Assembly (NCBI GenBank): GCA_037446915.1
Contig: JBBIHP010000037.1
Coordinates: 1 to 24,222, forward strand
Direction of reading: 5' to 3'
Origin: DSXH01 sp037446915
Lineage (GTDB): Bacteria; Bacteroidota; Ignavibacteria; Ignavibacteriales; Melioribacteraceae
Length of the DNA: 24,222 nt
A model generated the notes under the pieces. It saw only the letters and a list, made by a program, of their open reading frames with translations, was not told the origin of the DNA and searched no databases. Both the position numbers and the translations under genes were made by a program. Below are positions 15,086-24,165 of the stretch, one piece after another; position 1 is the first letter of the stretch, and each line of letters begins with the position of its first letter.

Positions 15086-15839
15086 ATGATTTCATTACCT
15101 TTTCATAGTATTTACGTGCTATTTCAAGATCTGCCGGTGTATCAACAGATAGACTCTCAATTTCGGTGACAACTATTTTCATCTTAAAACCATATTCAAG
15201 AAATCTAAGCTGCTCTAATTTTTCTACATGTTCCAAGTCGGTCGGCTTGGATGCGGTAAATTTTAGAAGGGCATCTTTTCGATATACATAGAGACCAATA
15301 TGTTTATACATTTCTGCGTTTTCAATCCTCTGAAGATTAGTTCTTGCATCGCGTGCAAATGGAATTGGTGAACGCGAGAAATACATTGCAAAATTATTAT
15401 AATCAAAAACAACTTTAACGACCGACGGAGATTTCATTTCTTCAACACTTTTAATTCTTTTAGCAAGTGTAGAAACACTAACCTTTTTATCAAAGAGAAG
15501 CGGTTCAATAGCTTCATCAATCATTTTACCTTTTATAAAAGGTTCATCGCCCTGAATATTAACGATTATAGCTGCATCAGGAATTTTTTCTGCAACAATA
15601 GCAATCCGGTCAGAACCGGTAGCAACTTCTTGCGGAGTCATATACACTTCTGCGCCAAAACTTTTAGCAACTTTATAGAGCCGGTCGTCATCTACAGCAA
15701 TAATAACTTTGTCCAGCAATTTGGATTTTTTAGCATTCTGATAAGTGTGTTGAATCATTGGTTTGCCGCCAATATCTGCCAGCGGTTTTCCCATTAAGCG
15801 GGTTGATGCGAATCGTGCCGGTATTATTCCTATAATCAT
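15066..15839 (-). CDS. kdsB: CMP-Kdo synthetase (3-deoxy-manno-octulosonate cytidylyltransferase)
   Basis: A 257-residue nucleotidyltransferase that activates Kdo with CTP for transfer to lipid A. The N-terminus GIIPARFASTRLMGKPL is the CTP-binding loop of KdsB; VATGSDRIA, NIQGDEPFI, YFSRSPIPFAR, HIGLYVYRKDAL, LEHVEKLEQLRFLE and VDTPADLE are all diagnostic. The length matches the usual 245-260. It is separated from kdsA/kdsC/kdsD by about 2.6 kb and follows gatC after 20 bases, so it is probably transcribed with gatC and the genes upstream. A 9-bp inverted repeat overlaps its stop codon. Confidence 0.97.
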   Translation of the reverse strand: MIIGIIPARFASTRLMGKPLADIGGKPMIQHTYQNAKKSKLLDKVIIAVDDDRLYKVAKSFGAEVYMTPQEVATGSDRIAIVAEKIPDAAIIVNIQGDEPFIKGKMIDEAIEPLLFDKKVSVSTLAKRIKSVEEMKSPSVVKVVFDYNNFAMYFSRSPIPFARDARTNLQRIENAEMYKHIGLYVYRKDALLKFTASKPTDLEHVEKLEQLRFLEYGFKMKIVVTEIESLSVDTPADLEIARKYYEKVMKSSDRSRK

Positions 15840-15859
15840 TTCTGAATCTAATGGAGAAA

Positions 15860-16150
15860 TTATTGACTGATTACTTTAGGTACTATGAAAAATTCATCCG
15901 AACTGTTAGGTGAATTTTTAAGGGCGTCTTCACGATCAATAGACTGAACAAGCTTGTCATCCCTAAAGACATTTTCATTTGGTATCGGATGAGATAAAGG
16001 TTCAACATTCTCGGTATCCAGTTCATTCAGTTTTTCGAAGAATGCTAATATACCGTTAAACTGATTTGTGAATCCTTCCAGTTCTTTTTCGTCAAAATTT
16101 AGTTTAGCTAAATTAGCAATGTATTTTACTTCGTCAATCGAAACAGACAT
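15860..16150 (-). CDS. gatC: Asp-tRNA(Asn)/Glu-tRNA(Gln) amidotransferase subunit C
   Basis: A 96-residue GatC, the small linker subunit that wraps GatA and GatB in the amidotransferase that makes Gln-tRNA(Gln) and/or Asn-tRNA(Asn). Recognisable blocks: VKYIANLAKLNFDEKELE, FNGILAFFEKLNELDTENVEPLSHP, then FRDD and the C-terminal FFIVPKVI. The length is typical (about 95). gatA and gatB are not adjacent, which is common. It starts 18 bases after the VWA lipoprotein gene. Confidence 0.94.
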   Translation of the reverse strand: MSVSIDEVKYIANLAKLNFDEKELEGFTNQFNGILAFFEKLNELDTENVEPLSHPIPNENVFRDDKLVQSIDREDALKNSPNSSDEFFIVPKVISQ

Positions 16151-16168
16151 TTCAATTCCTAATAAATA

Positions 16169-17446
16169 TTAATTGAATCCGGCACTGTTAAATTTGGTGG
16201 AAATAAAAGACTCGCTTCCCTGATAAGGATTATTTTTTATTCTCACTTTTAACGAATGATCCTTGTTCCCCCTTTTAGGACTGCTATAAGTAAGGACATA
16301 AAAACTATTGGCAATCTTAACAATGGAATTTTCCATCTCAATAAATCTTTTAATTATTTCGTTTTCCTGACCGGGTTTAAAACTTCCTCCTGTGCTAAAT
16401 GCATTCATAATTTCCGGTTGTAGAGCCGGTCCAAGTGCGATTGAATAAACTAACTTATTATGAACCGCATTAAGTCCCTGTGCAAGCGAAGTAGAACCCT
16501 GAGTATCCTCGCCATCAGAAATTACTACAAGACAACCCTGAACAACGCTATCCATAGATACAACATCAACCCATCTTCCGGCACCGAATTTCATTGCACC
16601 GTAAAAATCTGTGCTTCTTACTCCAAGTTTATAATTATTATCAATTAAGTTTTTCAGCCAGTCAATATCTAATGTAAAATCCCAAAGTAAAACCGGTTTA
16701 TCTGAAAACTGATAAAGTGAAGCAAATTGATTTGGCCTCATTCCATGAACAATTTGTTTTGCAGAATTACGGATTGTATTGAGATCATTTTCAAGACTCG
16801 TGCTGTTATCGAGCATTAATACTGTCTTCATTTTATAAGGAGTTGTTGCACGCTTAACAATATTCAATCCAGATTCCGAAATAGATAACGGAAGTTCGTC
16901 TTCAAAAACTTCAAAGTCCGAAAGCTGAAGATTGGTGACACCGCTTCCATTTAAATCAAGCACCTGAAACACTAATTCAACAGTATTCGGTAATTTTGTT
17001 TCTGTCCGGTATAATTTTAATGCATACCCGTTTACAGTTGAAAGTGTTGAAGGAAGAGTTGAAAAGCTCCAGACCGGTCCGGAACGGGTAACCCCGTCAG
17101 TTCCTTTTGCAACTACACGCCAGTAATACTTTGTATTATACTTGAGCGGAGGCGTAGTATAAGATTTATTTTGCGTGGTCGTATATCTGATTAATGGTGG
17201 ATTTGATTCCCCCAGATAGACATCGTATTCGGAGGCATTATCACATTCCCATTTAAGCGTAACAAATAGAAGTTGGTTTGTCGCTCCTTCTGATGGTGTT
17301 GGTGAATTTGGTGTATTACGATCTGATGGTGATGATGGTGTTGTTGGCGTAGAAGTAGATTGAGTGGGTGCGGGTGAATCGAATGAGCAACCTGAAATGG
17401 CAATGGTCAAAAGGAATATTGTAATAATTTTTAACCTGTTTAGCAT
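16169..17446 (-). CDS. Lipoprotein with fibronectin type III-like and VWA domains
   Basis: A 425-residue predicted lipoprotein: hydrophobic 7-17, lipobox ISGC with Cys20, then a Pro/Ser/Thr-rich linker (about 24-55). Residues about 57-132 resemble an FnIII-like fold (TLKWECDNASEYDVYLG, then YYWRVVAKGTDG and WSFST). Residues about 205-385 are a VWA domain with a MIDAS motif DNSTS (213-217) and VVISDGEDT. The metal-ion site suggests binding of a protein ligand at the envelope surface or in the periplasm. Its substrate and role are unknown. It lies between an M48 protease gene and gatC, downstream of the Bat operon, whose BatA and BatB also carry VWA domains, though this protein is secreted and of a different architecture. 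Confidence 0.8.
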   Translation of the reverse strand: MLNRLKIITIFLLTIAISGCSFDSPAPTQSTSTPTTPSSPSDRNTPNSPTPSEGATNQLLFVTLKWECDNASEYDVYLGESNPPLIRYTTTQNKSYTTPPLKYNTKYYWRVVAKGTDGVTRSGPVWSFSTLPSTLSTVNGYALKLYRTETKLPNTVELVFQVLDLNGSGVTNLQLSDFEVFEDELPLSISESGLNIVKRATTPYKMKTVLMLDNSTSLENDLNTIRNSAKQIVHGMRPNQFASLYQFSDKPVLLWDFTLDIDWLKNLIDNNYKLGVRSTDFYGAMKFGAGRWVDVVSMDSVVQGCLVVISDGEDTQGSTSLAQGLNAVHNKLVYSIALGPALQPEIMNAFSTGGSFKPGQENEIIKRFIEMENSIVKIANSFYVLTYSSPKRGNKDHSLKVRIKNNPYQGSESFISTKFNSAGFN

Positions 17447-17509
17447 CAGCAGTTCGACTTTCCTCTTTCTACTTTCGAAATATAATGATAAATATAATTA
17501 ATAAAACTT

Positions 17510-18607
17510 CTATCTGATATTCTGGAGAGCATCAATACGATTTTTAATGGAGGGATGACTATAAAAGAACCATTCAATTAATGGATGGGGTTCTCTATCG
17601 GCAAGATTTTGGTCGGTCAATTTTTCGAGTGTATTAATAAAAGCTTCCTTTTTATTCGTTGTCTCTATTGCATATCTGTCAGCTTCATATTCAAATCTCC
17701 GCGAAATAAAATTTGAAATCGGGGTTATTATTAAACTTATTAATGTTCCCCATAATGCCAATAATGGTAAAGCGGCAATTCTTGTTATAGACTCGAAATT
17801 GAAAAATGGAAGTGAAACAGAATAAAGGATTGAGATCAAATAAAATGTTGCAAAGCTTGTTATAGTACTTATCGTAATATTTTTAATGATATGCTTCTTT
17901 CTATAATGACCCAGCTCGTGAGCAATAACTGTTTCAATTTCATCGTAAGAAAAACTTTCAAGAAGTGTGTCCCCCAGCAAAATTCTTTTGGATTTACCCA
18001 ATCCGGTGAATGCAGCATTTGCCTTTTTAGTATTCTTGCTCATATTAAATTTGAATACATTCTCTACTTTAAGCCCGGCATCCTTACTTAGTTCAAGAAT
18101 TCTATTCTTTAATTCCTCATCCTCAACAGGAGTAACTTTATAAAATATTGGCAGAATGATTAGTGGTAATATTCTGGCAAGAAATACTGAAATAAGAAAT
18201 AAAAGAATTGAAAACGGCAGCCACCAATTTGCGCCGAAAACATTTAGCACATAATAGAAGATAAGTAAAATAGGAATGCCAATAACCATTCCAACAATCG
18301 CTTCTTTTATGTTCTCCAGTATCCATTTCCAGAATGTTTGATTTGATAATTGATATTTATGTTCGAGGTAAAATTCAACAAAATAATTTACCGGGAAGAA
18401 TAATATTGATGAAATAAAACCGAGTGTTAACACATAGAGAAGAAGAACTAAATAATCATTTGCGAATAAGGAACGGATGTATGTCTCGAGCCCAGAACTA
18501 TAATTAAAGTAAACAAATACAAATACTAAAATGAAGGAGAGAATACCTTTAGAGATTCCGATGGTAAGTTTAATGTTATTATATTTTTTTGCTTTAGTCT
18601 GGTTCAA
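17510..18607 (-). CDS. M48 (Ste24-like) membrane zinc metallopeptidase
   Basis: A 365-residue integral membrane protease of the CAAX prenyl protease 1/Ste24 type. The zinc motif HELGH is at 230-234 and the third-ligand motif EYEAD at 306-310. NAAFTGLGKSKRILLGDTLL (197-216) is the conserved block just before the active site. Hydrophobic segments lie near 18-36, 52-72, 104-124, 129-155, 243-265 and 278-298. In bacteria such proteins take part in membrane protein quality control; no prenylated substrate is implied. It starts 29 bases after batE, suggesting co-transcription with the aerotolerance genes. Confidence 0.92.
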   Translation of the reverse strand: MNQTKAKKYNNIKLTIGISKGILSFILVFVFVYFNYSSGLETYIRSLFANDYLVLLLYVLTLGFISSILFFPVNYFVEFYLEHKYQLSNQTFWKWILENIKEAIVGMVIGIPILLIFYYVLNVFGANWWLPFSILLFLISVFLARILPLIILPIFYKVTPVEDEELKNRILELSKDAGLKVENVFKFNMSKNTKKANAAFTGLGKSKRILLGDTLLESFSYDEIETVIAHELGHYRKKHIIKNITISTITSFATFYLISILYSVSLPFFNFESITRIAALPLLALWGTLISLIITPISNFISRRFEYEADRYAIETTNKKEAFINTLEKLTDQNLADREPHPLIEWFFYSHPSIKNRIDALQNIR

Positions 18608-18636
18608 TACTCTTTGTTATAAATTTGTTCCGGGAA

Positions 18637-19446
18637 TTATATTAATCCAAAAACATTTTTAGGAATCCATCCAACTTTGCCATCAGCAAGACGAATTTTA
18701 TACCATTCGTTAACCTGATCTTCAACAGTAAATTTAATTCCTTCGTGAATTACAAAAATGTCGCCGCTCTTATAATCCGGTGCTCCTTTAACCGAATAAA
18801 TTTCCTCTGTAAGAATTCCATAATTTGTAACGGCTTCGTGATTGTATCGGGATATTAAAATGACAACAACAATTATAAAAACTGCCAAGGATAAAGACCC
18901 GACCATTAATGAAACCCTCTGAATTTTTGCTCTTTTGGCAAAGTAAAATGCTCCTATAGATCCAAGTAAAATCCAGAATATCAGAACAGTAATTAAAGCC
19001 CAGCCCGATGTTGAAAAAGAAGTGATTAATAAATTCCACCATTCAACAATAAAAAGTTGGGGCAGCTCAGAAATTTTATCAACAGTCCTTGCATTGGCAA
19101 TTCTTAAATTATACGAGATATCATCGTCGCCGGGAGATAATTTAAGTCCCTTTTCATAATTCAAAATTGCACTTCCTAAGTTACCCGCTTTGAAATATGC
19201 GTTGCCAAGATTATAATACAGGGATGAACTCTCATACCCTTGAGATAGAATTTTTTTATATGTTAATATTGCTTCATCGAACTGTTGTTCCTGATATAAT
19301 TTATTGGCTTCCTTAATCAATTCATCAGGCGATTGTGCAAAGAGATCTGGCGATAAGACTAAAAATGAAACAGCAACAAATAGAAGACGGTATATAGTAA
19401 CTAACCGGCAAGAGGAATTCCCTAAATAACTTATTATTTTTTTCAT
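18637..19446 (-). CDS. batE: BatE-like protein: TPR and SH3 domains, membrane-anchored
   Basis: A 269-residue protein. The N-terminal hydrophobic stretch (about 20-37, ending LFAQ) is a signal peptide with an unusually long N-region. TPR repeats cover about 40-120 (KLYQEQQFDEAILTYKKIL, YYNLGNAYFKAGNLGSAI). Two hydrophobic segments lie near 145-168 and 178-200. A bacterial SH3-like domain ends the protein (about 210-269, with EWYKIRLADGKVGWIPKNV). This layout matches BatE of Bacteroidota aerotolerance operons. Its start overlaps the batD stop by four bases (ATGA). The exact role of Bat proteins is not settled; they are linked to oxygen tolerance and envelope function in Bacteroides. Confidence 0.88.
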   Translation of the reverse strand: MKKIISYLGNSSCRLVTIYRLLFVAVSFLVLSPDLFAQSPDELIKEANKLYQEQQFDEAILTYKKILSQGYESSSLYYNLGNAYFKAGNLGSAILNYEKGLKLSPGDDDISYNLRIANARTVDKISELPQLFIVEWWNLLITSFSTSGWALITVLIFWILLGSIGAFYFAKRAKIQRVSLMVGSLSLAVFIIVVVILISRYNHEAVTNYGILTEEIYSVKGAPDYKSGDIFVIHEGIKFTVEDQVNEWYKIRLADGKVGWIPKNVFGLI

Positions 19447-21278
19447 CGTTTCTTCTCCAGAGAGGAATCAACTTCAACAATCAGCTTAACAGCTTCATTA
19501 TAGATTTCAGTCGCCGATGCAGATGTTTCACCCTGAGGTGCAAAGCGAACAAATTCACATTTTCCTGCTATTTCTCTTACCCTTGAAATTAAATTTTCGT
19601 TTACATTCTTTTTGCTAAGTCTCTCCAAAGCGCTTTCGAGAGTGAATTCAGATTTTTGAATACTAAGTTTATCTTCAAGGTATCCGTAAAGCGCCTGGGA
19701 TAGTTCTGAATAAAATTCCGAAATATTGCTTTGATCCAATGCACGCTTTGCTAATTTTAATCTTTGACGTGCTGCTTTTTCAGCTTTCTGAAATTTCAAC
19801 AACTGCAAGTTACCGTAAAGTTTTTCCTGTCTCTTTCTATAATTTATAGCCGTCAACAAAAATATTACAGGTAAAACCAATGATAACCAGAACCAAGTTT
19901 TAATTACCGAGTTTTCCTGTCGAGGTCTTAAATTAAAATCTGAAGTTTTGATAAACCTAATATCTTCATTCAACAGTCTAACATCCGACTTTGAATAATT
20001 TCCGGCAAGTGGTTCGTATTGTCCTTCTCCCTTCACAACATTTATTTTGAAAGAAGGAGAAGTTAATGTAATATACCTTCTTTGTTCCGGATTGAAATAA
20101 GAAAATTCCATAGGTGGGATTTCTTTATCACCGGCAACTCTCGGTACAATTAAGTATTCAATAATTTTCTGTCCGGAGACAATTGAGCCTTTATTAACAT
20201 TATCATAAACTTTAGGATCGTATTTATCTATACCCGAAGGTAATTGCGGTTCGGGTGCTTTCAACAATTGTATATTTCCACTTCCCGCGAGAGTTAATCT
20301 AAGCATAATGCTTTCGTTCGTAACAACCTTATTCTTATCAATTTCTGCTTTGAAATTGAAATTACCTACGGCACCATTATAAGATGATGGTGTTCCTGAC
20401 GAAGGTAATTGTTCAACATCTATTTTTAGTGTGTTTGATTTAGCAAGGTAGTCAACTGTTTCTGTTCTACCGAAAAATGAATCGTTGAAGAATTCATCAA
20501 ATATATCGTTACCGGTTCTTTTCTTCTTAACTATTACAGGAATATTCAATTCAAAAGGAGTTACACTAAGCTGACCGGTTTTAGTTGGAAACAATGCAAC
20601 TTTTTTAATTGTTGCAACTCTGTAACGCTCACCTTTATACATTCCAATATCGAAAGTAATTGTTTGAGCAGGATCGACTTCTACAGCCCAGAAACCCTGA
20701 TACTGAGGGAGCTTTGTAATTTGAGGTGATGAAATATTTAATTTGGTATAGAGCTTATATGTAACGGTTAATTGCTCACCCAAATAAACACGGCTCTTAT
20801 TAGATTCGGCAACAATAAAAACATTTTTAGAAAGTTCTTCATCAGTATAACCGCCATTACTTTGCTGCTGCTGCTGAGGCGTTCCCTTCTCTACTTTTAT
20901 ATTTAACGGATTAGTTTTATAAGTCTTTCCGGAAAATTCAACAGATGCCTGACCGATTGAGAAATCACCTACATTGGTTGGCTGCAAAATATAAACAAAT
21001 GATAAGGACGCCGAAACCTTTCCATTGATTATCTGCATACTTGTAGATTGATTTGGTCCTGATAGAACTCTGAATCCTGAAAAGTTAGGTGGTCTAAAAT
21101 CGCGGACGTTATTAACATCGCTACCATTAAAAGTAAAATAAACCTGAAACCGATCGTATTGACCAACCACAGTTCTATCAACACTTGCGTTGAATTCCTG
21201 TGCAAATGAATTTCCGACCAATCCAATTACAATTAATAAAACGATTGTTAGAAATTTTATTTTGCTTTTACTATTCAT
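19443..21278 (-). CDS. batD: BatD family protein
   Basis: A 611-residue protein with a signal peptide (1-27, NSFAQ), a long beta-rich periplasmic region of Ig-like repeats (FNASVDRTVVGQYDRFQVYFTFNG, LSFVYILQPTNVGDFSIG, YLGEQLTVTYKLYTK, TNESIMLRLTLAGSGNI), one transmembrane segment near 462-480 (WFWLSLVLPVIFLLTAI) and a cytoplasmic helical tail (about 483-611) that resembles a DUF4381-like end (LYGYLEDKL, LESALERL). It fits the BatD oxygen-tolerance family in length and plan. It follows batC after 99 bases, the largest gap inside the Bat run, and overlaps batE by four bases. Confidence 0.92.
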   Translation of the reverse strand: MNSKSKIKFLTIVLLIVIGLVGNSFAQEFNASVDRTVVGQYDRFQVYFTFNGSDVNNVRDFRPPNFSGFRVLSGPNQSTSMQIINGKVSASLSFVYILQPTNVGDFSIGQASVEFSGKTYKTNPLNIKVEKGTPQQQQQSNGGYTDEELSKNVFIVAESNKSRVYLGEQLTVTYKLYTKLNISSPQITKLPQYQGFWAVEVDPAQTITFDIGMYKGERYRVATIKKVALFPTKTGQLSVTPFELNIPVIVKKKRTGNDIFDEFFNDSFFGRTETVDYLAKSNTLKIDVEQLPSSGTPSSYNGAVGNFNFKAEIDKNKVVTNESIMLRLTLAGSGNIQLLKAPEPQLPSGIDKYDPKVYDNVNKGSIVSGQKIIEYLIVPRVAGDKEIPPMEFSYFNPEQRRYITLTSPSFKINVVKGEGQYEPLAGNYSKSDVRLLNEDIRFIKTSDFNLRPRQENSVIKTWFWLSLVLPVIFLLTAINYRKRQEKLYGNLQLLKFQKAEKAARQRLKLAKRALDQSNISEFYSELSQALYGYLEDKLSIQKSEFTLESALERLSKKNVNENLISRVREIAGKCEFVRFAPQGETSASATEIYNEAVKLIVEVDSSLEKKR

Positions 21279-21377
21279 ATATCACTTTAGAATAATTTCA
21301 TTATCAAGATAGATATTGAGATTTCCAATTCTACTTATTTAACTCTACACTTTGCAGTCTTTACTAAGTCTAAGGTT

Positions 21378-22076
21378 TCACCAGTCCTTTTCTCTAACAA
21401 CAGGTTGACCTTTATTCTGTCTTAATTTTTTCTGTAAATCTCGTTCATTATTTTTTAATGCTTCAAGAATTCTCTCGGCATCATTTTTAGAAATTTCGTT
21501 TTTTGGCTGTTGCTGCTTCTGTTGATCCTGATTCTGCTTATCCTGGTTTTTATTCTGATCGTTTTGATTTTGATTTTGCTGCTGTTGCTGATCCTTATTC
21601 TGATCCTTATTGTCTTTATTCTGTTGCTGCTGTTGTTTATTCTGATCCTGTTTCATCATGTTTAAAGCATAGGAGAGATTATACTTTGTCTCAAGGTCAT
21701 CCGGATTAAGTTTAAGCGAATTCTTATAAGCTTCTATGCTTTCAGGAAACTTCTGGGATTTAAGGAACGAGTTGCCGATATTATGATAAATTTTGGCTTT
21801 GTCATTTTTATTTTCCGTAAGAGCAAGCGAGTTTTTAAATGATTGAATTGCCTCATCATACCTTCCCTGTTTATAATAAGCATCTCCTAAATTAAAGTGT
21901 CCATGAAACAATTCAGCATCTTTTTCAAGACCTTTCTTAAAATTAACTTCGGCATCAGAATATTTATTGTTTTTATATAGTTCTACTCCATCGTTAATTA
22001 AACTTCTTTTGCTTTGCGCAAAGTTTGATGAGAAAACAGAAATAATGAGTAGAATAATCAATACAAATTTATTCAT
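21378..22076 (-). CDS. batC: BatC-like TPR protein with Gln/Asn/Lys-rich region
   Basis: A 232-residue exported protein: signal peptide at 1-20 (SNFAQ), TPR repeats at about 25-140 (VELYKNNKYSDAEVNFKKGL, FNLGDAYYKQGRYDEAIQSF, YHNIGNSFLKSQKFPESIEAY), then a stretch of Gln, Asn, Asp and Lys (about 143-194) and a helical end with ERILEALKNNERDLQKKLR and a final EKDW. BatC proteins typically have this TPR, low-complexity and short conserved helix order. The low-complexity part is repetitive at DNA level (about 21495-21650) and may vary between strains. Its ATG shares one base with the batB stop (TAATG), so the two are translationally coupled. Confidence 0.9.
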   Translation of the reverse strand: MNKFVLIILLIISVFSSNFAQSKRSLINDGVELYKNNKYSDAEVNFKKGLEKDAELFHGHFNLGDAYYKQGRYDEAIQSFKNSLALTENKNDKAKIYHNIGNSFLKSQKFPESIEAYKNSLKLNPDDLETKYNLSYALNMMKQDQNKQQQQQNKDNKDQNKDQQQQQNQNQNDQNKNQDKQNQDQQKQQQPKNEISKNDAERILEALKNNERDLQKKLRQNKGQPVVREKDW

Positions 22077-23119
22077 TATTGTTCCACCTCTCTCAATTTT
22101 TCGAATCGCATAAATAACTTAGATTTATTTGACGAAACAAAAAAGTCAATTAATAGAATCAAAATAGCCGGCAAAAGAAAATAGTAAAAACGGTCTTCAT
22201 ACTCAGTAATTTTTTTAGAACCATATTCCGATTGTTCAATTTTAGAAAGGTCGTTATAAATTGCTTCAAGTTCGTCTTCGGTATTAGAGCCACGGTAATA
22301 TTTTCCATTCCCTTTTTCAGTAATCGATTTTAATGTAGCCTCATCAAGTTTAGTAAGTACAATATTTCCCTGGTTGTCTTTCTTGTATCCTGATTGAACA
22401 CCGGCTTGACTATAAATAGGAATTGGAACTCCTGTAGGCGATCCGAGGCCGATAGCATATATTACAACATCCTTAGAATTAGCATCCGAAACCGCCTCAT
22501 CAATTTCACCTTCATGGTCTTCCCCATCAGTAATAAGTACAATAGCTTTCTTTGTCCCGTCATCATATCTGAATGATTTTAATGCAAGTTCTAATGCGGG
22601 ACCTATTGCAGTTCCGGGTTGAGGAACAGAAGAAATATCAACCGCGGATAGAAAGAGATTTGCCGCTGCGTAATCCGATGTAATTGGAATCTGTACATAA
22701 GCTTGTCCGGCAAAAACAATTAGACCGATACGATCACCTTTTAAACGTTGAATTAATTTTGAGATTTCGAATTTAGCTTTTTCAAGCCGGCTTGGTTTAA
22801 TATCTTCTGCAAGCATACTTTTAGAGACGTCCAATAAAATGTAAACATCAATTCCTACTTGCTTAGCCTCTTCTATCCTTGTACCTACCTGAGGATTAGC
22901 CAGAGCAATGAGAAGTAAAGTAATTCCGAATAGATACATACCGAATTTAAAATTCGATTTGAATTTACTTCGCAACGGAAAGAGAATATTATGCAGTTTA
23001 GTTCCGGCGAATTTTTCTAACATTTTGCTATGCCTGGTTGATGTGTACCAGAAAAATGCAATTAGAACCGGAATTAAAATCAACGCATAAATAAATTCTA
23101 TATTTGCAAAACGAATCAT
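22076..23119 (-). CDS. batB: BatB, VWA-domain membrane protein
   Basis: A 347-residue inner-membrane VWA protein. Two N-terminal hydrophobic segments (about 8-25 and 58-74) precede a VWA domain (about 90-290) with MIDAS DVSKS at 97-101, GTAIGPAL and VLITDGEDHEGE. A C-terminal transmembrane segment follows (FYYFLLPAILILLIDFFV, about 307-325). BatB differs from the neighbouring BatA in the MIDAS (DVSKS against DISGS) and in the charged block after DGEDHEGE. It is 50 bases after batA and coupled to batC. Confidence 0.93.
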   Translation of the reverse strand: MIRFANIEFIYALILIPVLIAFFWYTSTRHSKMLEKFAGTKLHNILFPLRSKFKSNFKFGMYLFGITLLLIALANPQVGTRIEEAKQVGIDVYILLDVSKSMLAEDIKPSRLEKAKFEISKLIQRLKGDRIGLIVFAGQAYVQIPITSDYAAANLFLSAVDISSVPQPGTAIGPALELALKSFRYDDGTKKAIVLITDGEDHEGEIDEAVSDANSKDVVIYAIGLGSPTGVPIPIYSQAGVQSGYKKDNQGNIVLTKLDEATLKSITEKGNGKYYRGSNTEDELEAIYNDLSKIEQSEYGSKKITEYEDRFYYFLLPAILILLIDFFVSSNKSKLFMRFEKLREVEQ

Positions 23120-23169
23120 ATATTTTTTATTTCGAAATCATTTATGATTAGAAAAATCTATTTATTCCA

Positions 23170-24165
23170 TTATGGTAATTTTTTCAAATAAGTTCTCGAT
23201 AAACCGAATTCCAGTAATAAAATTAAGAACCCGGCAAATGCCCAATTAAAGTAGAGTTCTTTTGCATGACGGTAGGAAGTGATCTCAACTCTCGTTTTCT
23301 CCAACCTGTCAATCTCTTCATAAATTTCAATCAGCTTTCTGTTATTGGTAGCTCTGAAATATTTTCCGCCGGTTATATTCGAAATCTGTTTTAGCAACGA
23401 TTCATCAATCTCTACCGGAACCATTTGATACCTTTTACCAAACGGAGTTTGAAACGGATACGGAGCTTCACCCATTGTTCCAACTCCAACTGTGTAGATT
23501 CTTATACCAAACTGTTGAGCAATTTGTGCCGCCGTAACAGGGTCAATTTCACCAGCGTTGTTAACACCGTCCGTTAATAGAATTAATACCTTGCTTTTAG
23601 ATTTGCTGTCTTTCAAACGGTTCACTCCATTTGCAATAGCATTACCAATAGCGGTTCCATCCTGAATCATTCCGCTGTAAATTTCTTTAAGAAGATTACG
23701 CAGAACAGAGTAATCAATTGTTAATGGGCATTGAGTAAAACTTTCACCGGAAAAAATTACAAGACCAATTTTATCGTTGGTTCTTCCTTTAATAAAATCA
23801 TCAATAACTTTTTTAGCAGCTTCAAGGCGGTTCGGTTTAAAATCTTCTGCAAGCATACTACCGGAGATATCAAGAACCATAGCAATATCAATTCCCTCGG
23901 TGTAAATATTTTCACCGCTGGAAAATGTTTGAGGTCGAGCCAGTGCAATAATAAGAAGAGCTATAGCAATAACTCTTAATATTACCGGTAAATGGATCAA
24001 TTTTTCTCTCAAACTTTTTGGCACATCACTAAAAATTTGTAAGGAAGTAAAAGTTATATTGGGTGTAAGCCGGTCCCTTTTTCTCCAGAAATAATAAAAG
24101 AGAACCGGCAATAAAATTAACAAATACAAAACCCACGGATAAGCAAATGAAATATCATTGAACAT
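23170..24165 (-). CDS. batA: BatA, VWA-domain membrane protein
   Basis: A 331-residue protein with N-terminal hydrophobic segments (about 10-27 and 58-76), a VWA domain (about 90-285) with a complete MIDAS DISGS at 99-103, DGTAIGNAI and LLTDGVNNAGE, and a C-terminal membrane segment (about 309-326). The region around ARPQ before the VWA domain and LAEDFKPNRLEAAK after MIDAS are typical of Bat VWA proteins. It heads the batA-E run, whose conserved order also includes moxR and DUF58 genes upstream (outside the window). The ATG at 24165 overlaps the end of the preceding reading frame by 11 bases. Confidence 0.93.
   Translation of the reverse strand: MFNDISFAYPWVLYLLILLPVLFYYFWRKRDRLTPNITFTSLQIFSDVPKSLREKLIHLPVILRVIAIALLIIALARPQTFSSGENIYTEGIDIAMVLDISGSMLAEDFKPNRLEAAKKVIDDFIKGRTNDKIGLVIFSGESFTQCPLTIDYSVLRNLLKEIYSGMIQDGTAIGNAIANGVNRLKDSKSKSKVLILLTDGVNNAGEIDPVTAAQIAQQFGIRIYTVGVGTMGEAPYPFQTPFGKRYQMVPVEIDESLLKQISNITGGKYFRATNNRKLIEIYEEIDRLEKTRVEITSYRHAKELYFNWAFAGFLILLLEFGLSRTYLKKLP

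Noticed and set aside
17191..17403. Minus-strand reading frame of 70 codons rich in His and Gln
   Set aside because: It is a shifted frame of the Pro/Ser/Thr-rich linker and FnIII part of the VWA lipoprotein; its composition comes from the repetitive codons of that linker.
21495..21650. Repetitive DNA that could be read as a tandem-repeat or CRISPR-like array
   Set aside because: It is the Gln/Asn/Lys-rich coding stretch of batC; there are no regular repeats with unique spacers.
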